Source of the DNA: an uncultured Planctomycetaceae bacterium
GTDB taxonomy: Bacteria > Planctomycetota > Planctomycetia > Pirellulales > Pirellulaceae
Direction of reading: 5' to 3'
Assembly (NCBI GenBank): GCA_937967755.1
Contig: CALBTA010000358.1
Coordinates: 1-5,905 of the forward strand
DNA length: 5,905 bases
Shown: positions 1 to 5,579 of the stretch, piece by piece
Layout: each line of letters begins with the position of its first letter
How positions within the stretch are numbered: position 1 is the stretch's first letter
Notes under the pieces: generated by a model
What the model saw: the letters and a program-made list of their open reading frames with translations, nothing else
What the model was told of the DNA's origin: nothing
Database searches by the model: none
Position numbers and translations under genes: made by a program

Positions 1-1
1 G

Positions 2-40
2 CCCGCCGTAGAACGGATTGTCAATCCGTTCGAGGCAGGG
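2..40. repeat. REP-like imperfect palindrome with GTAG foot
   Basis: Bases 11-20 (GAACGGATTG) and 22-31 (CAATCCGTTC) are perfect reverse complements around a single T at 21. An outer stem pairs CCCGCC (2-7) with GGCAGGG (34-40), with A37 bulged. The two stems are separated by an asymmetric internal loop (8-10 against 32-33). GTAG at 8-11 lies at the foot of the inner palindrome. In REP elements mobilised by IS200-like TnpA-REP (RAYT) transposases, a GTAG tetranucleotide next to an imperfect hairpin is the recognition signature. No transposase gene lies in the window, so mobility by such an enzyme is inferred. It could instead be the transcription terminator of a gene to the left, although no T-run follows. 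Confidence 0.55.
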
Positions 41-124
41 AAGCGGAGAAGGGAGGTCATGCAATTACCGTTGCGGGAAAGTGTTTTTTCGCAGAATTTC
101 CCCAGCCTCGTTGCAACGTGAAGA

Positions 125-153
125 TTGACCGGCCGTCGCGTTGATCTGATAAT
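125..153 (+). promoter_or_regulatory. Sigma70-type promoter of the DUF433/DUF5615 cassette
   Basis: TTGACC (125-130, 5 of 6 consensus) is separated by exactly 17 bp from GATAAT (148-153, 5 of 6 consensus). Initiation about 7 bases past the -10 box would fall on or next to the A of the ATG at 160, so the predicted message has no 5' leader. A perfect 10-bp palindrome, CGTTGCAACG (109-118), sits 6 bp upstream of the -35 box and could be an operator, since toxin-antitoxin operons are often autoregulated. The hexamers and spacing are seen directly; function is inferred. Confidence 0.55.
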
Positions 154-159
154 GGAAAC

Positions 160-489
160 ATGGCAACCATTGACCAAATCGAAAACCTGATTAGTTCCCT
201 TTCCCCGAGTGAAAAGGCCCAACTCGTTCAGCATGTGGTCAAAGACTTGGGCGGCGTGCTACCCGGCATCGAAAGCCGCCCGGGTGTTTGCGGAGGCGAG
301 CCCTGCATCGTTCGCACCCGCATTCCAGTCTGGGTGCTGGAACAGTCACGCCGGCTTGGCGTGAGTGAAGCTGATCTGCTGAGAAGCTATCCCACGTTAA
401 GAGCCGAGGATTTGGCAAATGCCTGGGCCTACGTTCGCGGGCATCGTGAAGAGATGGATCGCCAAATTTCGGAAAACGAGGCTGCCTGA
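160..489 (+). CDS. DUF433 family protein, putative antitoxin
   Basis: This 109-residue protein has the DUF433 core. It includes the glycine/cysteine-rich signature around residues 39-60 (SRPGVCGGEPCIVRTRIPVW) and the helical part near 76-100 (YPTLRAEDLANAWAY). In this family that pattern corresponds to a small winged-helix-like DNA-binding fold. The first 32 residues are a predicted helical extension with an SPSEKAQLVQHV segment, which may mediate dimerisation or partner binding. The gene ends 2 bp before a DUF5615 PIN-like gene. Comparative genomics has proposed DUF433/DUF5615 pairs as type II toxin-antitoxin modules, with DUF433 as the antitoxin. The ATG at 160 follows a promoter so closely that the message may be leaderless; only a weak GGAA lies before it. 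Domain identity is fairly secure. The antitoxin role comes from gene order and is not shown here. Confidence 0.85.
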   Translation: MATIDQIENLISSLSPSEKAQLVQHVVKDLGGVLPGIESRPGVCGGEPCIVRTRIPVWVLEQSRRLGVSEADLLRSYPTLRAEDLANAWAYVRGHREEMDRQISENEAA

Positions 490-491
490 AA

Positions 492-833
492 ATGGCGAAT
501 CTTTTTTCCGACGAGAACTTTCCCCAACCAGTTGTCGAACGCCTGCGCGAGTTGGGCCATGACGTGGAAACGGTTGTCGAATCTGGCAACGCGGAACAAT
601 CCTGGCCGGATGCCAACGTGCTTGACTACGCCACAAGTAACTGTCGCGCTGTTTTGACGATGAATCGCAGGCACTTCATTCGTTTGCACGGAGAGCGATC
701 GGATCACGAAGGGATTGTCGTTTGCACCGTCGATCCCAACTTCGAACGGCAGGCTCAGCGAATTCACGACGCCCTGGCACAGTATGGTTCATTGCGAGGC
801 GAATTGATCCGCGTTAACCGGCCCGCCACTTAG
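492..833 (+). CDS. DUF5615 PIN-like protein, putative toxin
   Basis: This 113-residue protein matches the DUF5615 (Mut7-C-like, PIN-like) family in size and pattern. An N-terminal strand carries D7-E8-N9 (LFSDENF), followed by a helix and ELGHDVETV (20-28). An acidic helix contains WPDANVLDYA (38-47), and a strand-turn reads AVLTMNRRHFIRLH (53-66). In PIN-type folds the acidic residues bind metal for RNA cleavage; D7 and D40 are the visible candidates. Where many relatives have TxDxDF, this protein has T56, N58 and H61, so the metal site may be altered or belong to a variant subfamily. Translation is probably coupled to the upstream DUF433 gene: the gap is 2 bp, and CGAGG at 477-481 can serve as ribosome binding site. 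A ribonuclease toxin role is inferred from the family and pairing. Confidence 0.83.
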   Translation: MANLFSDENFPQPVVERLRELGHDVETVVESGNAEQSWPDANVLDYATSNCRAVLTMNRRHFIRLHGERSDHEGIVVCTVDPNFERQAQRIHDALAQYGSLRGELIRVNRPAT

Positions 834-852
834 TGTTCTTTTGCCAAGGTGG

Positions 853-1710
853 CTAGGCGGGAACGAAGCGGTGCTTTCTATGAAATTCTAGGAATTGTGC
901 GGTCGCGCGACTTGGTCTTCGCAGGAGATTGCGGCGATTCAGCCCTAGCGCCATTCGTTGGTCTGATTTGATTCGCTTTGACACCAAGAGGCGCCCATCA
1001 AGGGCGAAGGATATCAATCCCGCGTCGAAGAGCGCGTCCAGCGTCGCAATGAGTGGAAGCCCGTTGGCGGGGTTGAGTCTCTCATCATCACTCGAATCTT
1101 TCCACGGCTTGATGTGTGAGGCTCGTATTGCATCAAGGATCGTTGTACCCGTCACGCAGCATCGCGAATCCCACATTTGGCGTACTGACGCACGAAACGC
1201 ACCTTGGCCAACACGGGCGTTGGCCAGTGTTTCCCGTGTTGTCACATTGTTCCGTTTCAAGAGAATGGATCGAAGATCAGATACGATTGAGCAGTGCGAA
1301 GTCCTGCGCTTTGCAATCTCGATCGTCGGCACTCTGTCGATCACCTTGGCGTAAACGCGCGTTTTGCCCTGGATCAGATCTCCGAGCCTGAGCAAGTAGT
1401 TTCGCTCGAAACTTTCGATCTTTCGATTTCCTAAACTGTGGCCCAATTTTGCCGTGCATAGAACGCCAAACCCTTCCGCACCATTTCGCGATGCTTCGAC
1501 ATGTCTCACACGCTCAGGGAATCCCGGCGAAGCACCTCCCCATGTGTTGCCGAGAATTGTAATACGCTCTACACCTCTGACCGTTTTCAGTTGATCGGAC
1601 CAAACCCGAAGGAAAACTTGGTTTGTAGTCGGGTTCACCGCGCCCCATGACCACCGGGCATTGGCAAGAACGGCCCCGAGCGAATCTTCGAAGAAGTGAC
1701 TAATTAGCAT
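853..1710 (-). CDS. HNH endonuclease with uncharacterised N-terminal domain
   Basis: From the ATG at 1710 this is a 285-residue protein. The C-terminal part (about 175-240) is an HNH_2-type nuclease domain. It has MWDSRCCVTG (179-188), ASHIKPW (197-203) with the likely catalytic H199, NPANGLPL (213-220) with the motif asparagine, and LDALFDAGLISF (224-235). Residues 1-130 form a separate domain with NARWSWGAVNPTTNQVFLRVW (about 17-37) and a basic stretch near 95-125. I do not recognise it; it may recognise DNA. A longer form from the ATG at 1854 is possible, but its first 48 residues look non-coding, while GGAGGG lies 10 bp before 1710. The gene converges on the DUF433/DUF5615 pair (19 bp apart, no clear terminator) and diverges from gyrA. 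Restriction-like defence is plausible but unproven; the nuclease call is firm. Confidence 0.82.
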   Translation of the reverse strand: MLISHFFEDSLGAVLANARWSWGAVNPTTNQVFLRVWSDQLKTVRGVERITILGNTWGGASPGFPERVRHVEASRNGAEGFGVLCTAKLGHSLGNRKIESFERNYLLRLGDLIQGKTRVYAKVIDRVPTIEIAKRRTSHCSIVSDLRSILLKRNNVTTRETLANARVGQGAFRASVRQMWDSRCCVTGTTILDAIRASHIKPWKDSSDDERLNPANGLPLIATLDALFDAGLISFALDGRLLVSKRIKSDQRMALGLNRRNLLRRPSRATAQFLEFHRKHRFVPA

Positions 1711-1720
1711 CTTGCAACTG

Positions 1721-1726
1721 CCCTCC
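1721..1726 (-). promoter_or_regulatory. Ribosome binding site that sets the HNH gene start
   Basis: Read on the minus strand, GGAGGG ends 10 bases before the ATG at 1710. This is the strongest Shine-Dalgarno match near either candidate start. The upstream alternative at 1854 is preceded only by a weak GTGAG. The 10-base spacing is slightly long but usable. Confidence 0.5.
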
Positions 1727-1763
1727 GTTGTAGGAAAGTGAGCGAATCTGGCTCCACTGGAGC

Positions 1764-1792
1764 ATTGTGAAGTGGGATACGCAACATCCCAA
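1764..1792 (-). promoter_or_regulatory. Possible HNH gene promoter enclosing an inverted repeat
   Basis: On the minus strand TTGGGA (1792-1787) and CACAAT (1769-1764) are spaced 17 bp apart, each matching 4 of 6 consensus bases. Initiation would fall near 1757, giving a leader of about 47 bases to the start at 1710 and leaving the 1854 start untranscribed. Between and overlapping the hexamers lies a perfect inverted repeat, TGGGAT (1773-1778) and ATCCCA (1786-1791), with a 7-bp spacer. That is the arrangement expected of a dimeric repressor operator. The hexamers are individually weak, so the promoter call is tentative. Confidence 0.3.
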
Positions 1793-2022
1793 TGAAGCAC
1801 GTAAACGCAGTTTGGAGACTCTGAAATAGGAACACATCGTGTGGCGGTCACCATCTCACGAACTTGTCAAACAGCCCAATTCAAACAGCTTACAAAGCCC
1901 TCCTCCGATGCTATCCAACCAACGCTAAAAATGCTAAAATTGGGGTTTAAAAATGGACGGATTTTTTCCTCTGAGATGTGCCGGTTTTGGCTCGTTTGGA
2001 TTCGTGATTTCGCCCTTAAGTT
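1793..2022. other. AT-richer intergenic region upstream of gyrA
   Basis: No protein-coding gene is supported here. The stretch contains A/T-rich segments (about 1925-1967), including AAAAAT (1949-1954) and ATTTTT (1961-1966) facing each other across GGACGG. The gyrA promoter should lie here, and TAAAAT (1935-1940) is a possible -10 box. No convincing -35 partner was found, so no promoter is called. It also holds the 9-bp direct repeats described separately. Confidence 0.5.
1867..1889. repeat. Direct repeat TCAAACAGC x2 with 14-bp period
   Basis: TCAAACAGC occurs perfectly at 1867-1875 and 1881-1889, separated by CCAAT. It lies between the divergent HNH and gyrA genes. Two copies are too few for an iteron array, but a pair of regulator-binding half-sites is possible. 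TTGACA on the minus strand (1870-1865) overlaps the first copy, with no matching -10 at normal spacing. Confidence 0.35.
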
Positions 2023-2071
2023 TTCCGCTGTGAATCAGCGGAGCGGGGCGATGATTCCAGGCTTTATCGCC
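2023..2071 (+). promoter_or_regulatory. Structured gyrA leader with two tandem hairpins
   Basis: Hairpin 1 pairs 2023-2030 with 2036-2043 (core CCGCTG/CAGCGG, loop TGAAT). Hairpin 2 pairs 2047-2054 with 2064-2071 (core GGCGAT/ATCGCC, 9-base loop, one G-U pair). Only 3 bases separate them, and the gyrA ribosome binding site begins 6 bases after hairpin 2. No U-run follows either stem, so they do not look like terminators. The position suits control of translation or message stability. Function is inferred from the structure alone. Confidence 0.4.
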
Positions 2072-2107
2072 GGCTTGAAAGGAAGCTGCATTGGCAAGCG
2101 GACCTAA
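2051..2107 (+). CDS. Candidate 18-residue leader peptide overlapping gyrA start
   Basis: An ATG at 2051 follows GGAG (2040-2043) at 7-base spacing. It opens an 18-codon frame ([18 protein letters not shown]) ending in TAA at 2105-2107. The frame overlaps the first codons of gyrA in a different reading frame. Its ribosome binding site is buried in the 3' arm of leader hairpin 1, and its ATG lies in the 5' arm of hairpin 2. Translating it would open the second hairpin and bring ribosomes onto the weak TTG start of gyrA. It resembles no known peptide and could be a chance frame. Confidence 0.25.
   Translation: MIPGFIAGLKGSCIGKRT
2078..2085 (+). promoter_or_regulatory. gyrA ribosome binding site
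   Basis: AAAGGAAG ends 5 bases before the TTG at 2091. An in-frame TGA at 2076-2078 closes the frame upstream, and no other start codon lies between it and TTG 2091. That fixes TTG 2091 as the first possible initiation site. Confidence 0.55.
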
Positions 2108-4859
2108 CGATCCCAACGAACCGCAAGTTCCTGGTGACAACAATTCGGGCGATGGCGACGGGCAAAATGGTGATGGTGAACACCCGATCGGCCGGCTGGT
2201 GGAAGCGTCGATCGAAGACGAGCTGAAGGAGAGCTATCTGACGTACGCGATGAGCGTGATCGTCAGCCGGGCCTTGCCGGATGTGCGCGACGGGTTGAAG
2301 CCGTCGCAGCGCCGCATCCTGGTGGCGATGAACGACCTGGGCTTGCCGCCGGGCGGATCGACCAGCAAGTGCGCCGGTATCGTTGGCGAGACGATGAAGC
2401 GGTACCACCCGCACGGCGACCAGGCGATTTACCCGACGCTGGTTCGCATGGCCCAAGAGTGGGCGACGCGTTATCTGCTGGTCGACAAGCAAGGCAACTT
2501 CGGATCGATCGCCGGCCTGCCGCCCGCCCAAATGCGGTACACCGAAGCCCGGCTGTCGCATGTTTCGGTCGAAATGCTGGCCGACTGCAAGCTCGACACG
2601 GTCGACTTCGTTCCGAACTACGACGAAAAGCTGACCGAACCATCGGTGCTGCCTTCGCGGTTTCCGAACCTGCTGGTCAACGGTTCACAGGGTATTGCCG
2701 TCGGCATGGCGACGAGCATTCCGCCGCACAACTTGTCTGAGGTCTGTGATGCGCTGACCGCGGTGATCGACGACCCCGACATGTCGATCGACCAGATCAT
2801 GGAAATCATGCCTGGCCCCGACTTTCCCACGGGCGGGCAGATTTGCGGGCGGGCGGCGATCCGCCGGGGCTACCACACCGGCCGGGCGACGATCATTCTG
2901 CGCGGTGAAGTGAAGATCGAAGAGTACAAGAAGGGCAGCCACCGCATCGTCATTACCGGTTTGCCCTACCAGCAAACCCGCGACGCGGTTTACCAGAAGA
3001 TCAGCGAACTGGTCGCCGACGGCCGCATCCCCGGCATCTCGCCCTCGGGCATGACCGACGAAAGCGATCTGAAAGAACCGGTTCGCCTGGTGCTGAAGGT
3101 GAAGAACGGCGTCGACCCGGAAGTGGTGCTGAACCAACTTTACCAGTTCTCGCCGCTGCAAATTTCGGTATCGATCATTCTGTTGGCATTGGTTGATGGC
3201 AAACCGCGGACGCTGAGCATCAAGGATTTGATGCAAGAGTTCATCCGCCACCGCACCACCGTCATTCGCCGGCGAACGCAACACCTGTTGATGAAGGCCC
3301 GGCAGCGGAAACACACGGTCGAGGGCTTGCTGCTCGCCCTGGCCGATATCGACGAGATCATCCGCATCATCCGTTCTTCCGCGACGCAGGCCGAAGCGAA
3401 GGCCGGCTTGATGGGAGTCGAATGCCCATCGTCGATGATGGCCCGGGCGCTGGGCGAGCGCGGGTTCGCGGCGTTCGTGCAGGAGCGCGGCGAAGCGGAA
3501 ACCTACAGCCTGACCGGCGTGCAAGCCGACGCCATCTTGCGGATGACGCTTGGTTCGCTCGTCAATCTGGAACAAGAAAAACTGTCCGACGAGTACAACA
3601 AGCTGCTCGACGAGGTGGAAGAGTACCTGCGGATTCTGTCCGACGAAGCGAACATCCTGGCGATCATCAAGGAAGACCTCGACGAACTGAAACGCCGCTT
3701 CGGCGACAAGCGGCGGACTGAGATCACCGGCGAGGAGATCGGCGATATCGATCTGGAAGATTTGATCGACGAAGAGACGATGGTCGTTTCGATTAGCCAC
3801 CGCGGTTACATCAAGCGCACGCCCGTGACGACCTACCGCGCCCAACGCCGGGGCGGGAAGGGCCTGAAGGGGGCGGCGACCGAAGATGAAGATCCGATCC
3901 AGCATCTGTTCGTCGCCAGCACACACGCCTATTTGATGTTCTTTACCAACCAGGGCAAGTGCTATTGGCAGAAGGTTTACGACTTGCCGCAACTTTCCCG
4001 CGAAGCCCGCGGCCGGGCGATTGTGAACCTGCTGAACTTGGACGAGGGCGAAACGATCACAGATTGCCGGGCGATTCGCGACTTCGACCAGCCCGATCAT
4101 TTTCTGATCATGGCGACGCGCAACGGGCTGGTGAAGAAGACCGACCTTTCAGCCTACAGCCGCCCGCGCAAGGGCGGGCTGATTGCCGTGAAACTGAAAG
4201 AAGGGGACGAACTGGTCGACGTGGTCGTCGCCGGGCCTAGCGATGAGTTGTTGCTGGCCACCGCACACGGCATGGCGATCCGCTTCGCCCATGAAGAGAT
4301 GCGTTCGCTGGGCCGAAATTCCAGCGGGGTGAAGGGCATCAAGTTGGTTGGGGACGATTCGGTCGTGGGCATGGTTGTTTGCGACCCCGACGCCACGCTG
4401 CTGACCGTTTGCGAGAAAGGCTACGGCAAGCGAACGTACTTCGGTCCCGGTGCGGTTGATGATGAAGCTGAAGACGATGCTGATAACGGCGACGAGATGT
4501 CGCCGAGCAACCAACGTTACCGCATCCAACGCCGCGGCGGCAAAGGTTTGCGAGACATCAAAGCGACCGACCGCAACGGACCGGTCGTCGCGATCAGCCG
4601 GGTGGAAGACGACGACGAGATTCTGATGATGACCGCCCGCGGCAAGATTCAACGCGTCCGCTGCGCCGAAATCAGCGTGATCGGCCGCAACACCCAAGGC
4701 GTGCGGATCATGTCCCTCGACGAAGGCGACACCCTGGCCGCGGTTGTCCGCGTTCCGAAGGAAGATGCGGATGATGTGGAGGTTTCGCCGGAAGTGAGCC
4801 CTACCTCTCCTGCCCCAAGTGAGGTGGCACCAACGGAAAGCGGTGATGAAGAAGAGTAG
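2091..4859 (+). CDS. gyrA: DNA gyrase subunit A
   Basis: This 922-residue protein is the cleavage-religation subunit of gyrase, which with GyrB introduces negative supercoils using ATP. After a Gly/Asp/Asn-rich extension (1-31), the core aligns without gaps to E. coli GyrA at an offset of 28 through the active site. Y150 (MRYTE) is the catalytic tyrosine; R149, R60, R75, H106 and H108 are the conserved helpers. The C-terminal beta-pinwheel begins near 560 and carries the GyrA-box QRRGGKG at 585-591, which marks gyrase rather than topoisomerase IV. A second exact QRRGGKG lies at 813-819 after an acidic insert (789-803), and an acidic tail spans 889-922. At the quinolone-binding positions it has Q111 (E. 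coli S83), P115 (D87) and Q147 (A119). The length exceeds E. coli GyrA (875) because of the extension, insert and tail. Start is TTG. No gyrB neighbour. Confidence 0.97.
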   Translation: MASGPNDPNEPQVPGDNNSGDGDGQNGDGEHPIGRLVEASIEDELKESYLTYAMSVIVSRALPDVRDGLKPSQRRILVAMNDLGLPPGGSTSKCAGIVGETMKRYHPHGDQAIYPTLVRMAQEWATRYLLVDKQGNFGSIAGLPPAQMRYTEARLSHVSVEMLADCKLDTVDFVPNYDEKLTEPSVLPSRFPNLLVNGSQGIAVGMATSIPPHNLSEVCDALTAVIDDPDMSIDQIMEIMPGPDFPTGGQICGRAAIRRGYHTGRATIILRGEVKIEEYKKGSHRIVITGLPYQQTRDAVYQKISELVADGRIPGISPSGMTDESDLKEPVRLVLKVKNGVDPEVVLNQLYQFSPLQISVSIILLALVDGKPRTLSIKDLMQEFIRHRTTVIRRRTQHLLMKARQRKHTVEGLLLALADIDEIIRIIRSSATQAEAKAGLMGVECPSSMMARALGERGFAAFVQERGEAETYSLTGVQADAILRMTLGSLVNLEQEKLSDEYNKLLDEVEEYLRILSDEANILAIIKEDLDELKRRFGDKRRTEITGEEIGDIDLEDLIDEETMVVSISHRGYIKRTPVTTYRAQRRGGKGLKGAATEDEDPIQHLFVASTHAYLMFFTNQGKCYWQKVYDLPQLSREARGRAIVNLLNLDEGETITDCRAIRDFDQPDHFLIMATRNGLVKKTDLSAYSRPRKGGLIAVKLKEGDELVDVVVAGPSDELLLATAHGMAIRFAHEEMRSLGRNSSGVKGIKLVGDDSVVGMVVCDPDATLLTVCEKGYGKRTYFGPGAVDDEAEDDADNGDEMSPSNQRYRIQRRGGKGLRDIKATDRNGPVVAISRVEDDDEILMMTARGKIQRVRCAEISVIGRNTQGVRIMSLDEGDTLAAVVRVPKEDADDVEVSPEVSPTSPAPSEVAPTESGDEEE

Positions 4860-4868
4860 TAGCAAGAT

Positions 4869-4898
4869 TTGATCGCGGTCGCCACGGCGGCATATAAT
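4869..4898 (+). promoter_or_regulatory. Sigma70-type promoter of the Uma2/P450 genes
   Basis: TTGATC (4869-4874) and a perfect TATAAT (4893-4898) are 18 bp apart, starting 10 bp after the gyrA stop codon. Initiation near 4905 gives a leader of about 42 bases to the ATG at 4947. A short hairpin, ACTGC (4906-4910) with GCAGT (4917-4921), follows right at the predicted transcript start and might be an operator half-site pair. The TTG at 4869 can be misread as a start codon of a longer Uma2 gene. Confidence 0.55.
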
Positions 4899-4946
4899 GA
4901 GTCGCACTGCATTGTCGCAGTCATTATCGCATTAGGACGTTGCTCG

Positions 4947-5567
4947 ATGAGTATTCTGCCCCCAACCATACCCAGCAGCGGAATCGGCGACCCCCCGTGG
5001 GAAATTGCCACGTTGTTTCCTCCGCAAGGCCAATGGTACGAAAGCGACTATCTGGCGCTAGACACAAACCGTTTGGTCGAATTCTGCGATGGCCGCATTG
5101 AGGTGTTGCCCATGCCGAGTGAACAACACCAACTGATCGTCAAGTTCCTTTCCCGCAAAATGGATGATCATATTGTCGCCCACCAGCTAGGCACGCTGTT
5201 GTTTGCGCCATTGCGGCTGCGTTTGCGAGCGGACAAGATACGTGAACCCGATATCTTGTTTGTGCTAACCGAGAACTCACATTTGCGTGGCCCGAAGTAT
5301 TGGTCGGGCGCCGATTTGGTCGTCGAAGTTGTGAGTGAAGATGACCCAGATCGCGACCTAAAAACGAAACGCACCGAATACGCCGTCGCCAACATCCCGG
5401 AATACTGGATCGTCGACCCGCGCGACGAAACCGTGACGGTGCTTACGCTGCCCGAGGGCGAGAACCAGTACACCGAAGCGGGCAAATACACCGCCGGTCA
5501 GCAAGCAGCATCGGTCTTGCTGGCTGGGCTGGTGGTTGATGTTCGCGAAGCATTTTCGCAGGCGTAG
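4947..5567 (+). CDS. Uma2 family (DUF820) PD-(D/E)XK nuclease-like protein
   Basis: From the ATG at 4947 the protein has 206 residues, typical for Uma2. The family motifs are intact: YESDYLALD (31-39) and LVEFCDGRIEVLPMPS (43-58) at the N-terminal end, EPDILFV (100-106), LVVEVVSEDDPDRDLKTKRTEY (124-145), and IPEYWIVDP (150-158). Putative catalytic residues are D102, E127 and K141, the PD-(D/E)XK arrangement. Uma2 genes are abundant in cyanobacteria and planctomycetes and often multicopy. They are annotated as endonucleases, but their biological role is poorly known. AGGA at 4934-4937 lies 9 bases before this ATG. A longer frame from TTG 4869 is unlikely because it would begin inside the promoter. 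The P450 gene follows after 12 bp, so the two may be co-transcribed. Confidence 0.9.
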   Translation: MSILPPTIPSSGIGDPPWEIATLFPPQGQWYESDYLALDTNRLVEFCDGRIEVLPMPSEQHQLIVKFLSRKMDDHIVAHQLGTLLFAPLRLRLRADKIREPDILFVLTENSHLRGPKYWSGADLVVEVVSEDDPDRDLKTKRTEYAVANIPEYWIVDPRDETVTVLTLPEGENQYTEAGKYTAGQQAASVLLAGLVVDVREAFSQA

Positions 5568-5579
5568 CTCGAATGAACC

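Noticed and set aside
59..121. 20-codon frame MQLPLRESVFSQNFPSLVAT after GGGAGG
   Set aside because: The Shine-Dalgarno is only 2 bases from the ATG, which is too close, and the peptide is short and unrecognised. Chance is more likely.
834..852. Bidirectional terminator between DUF5615 and the HNH gene
   Set aside because: Only a 4-bp GCCA/TGGC stem with no U-run on the correct side was found, which is too weak to call.
929..1354. 141-codon plus-strand frame opposite the HNH gene
   Set aside because: It is antisense to the conserved HNH domain, and its Arg/Ser-rich translation has no known motif.
1949..1966. AAAAAT/ATTTTT inverted repeat as a terminator or operator
   Set aside because: It is a pure A/T stem in an A/T-rich stretch, is not downstream of any gene end, and is easily produced by chance.
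1841..2050. Upstream part of an 88-codon frame on the plus strand between HNH and gyrA
   Set aside because: The composition is not protein-like, there is no ribosome binding site, and it overlaps the 1854 alternative HNH start. Only the last 18 codons, from 2051, have a plausible initiation site.
2685..4100. 471-codon open frame antisense to gyrA
   Set aside because: It lies entirely opposite the conserved gyrA coding sequence. Long antisense frames are expected from GC-rich codon bias, and its His/Gln/Asp/Val-rich translation resembles no family.
4149..4907. 252-codon open frame antisense to the gyrA 3' end
   Set aside because: Same cause as the larger antisense frame. It also covers the promoter behind gyrA and has no recognisable domain.
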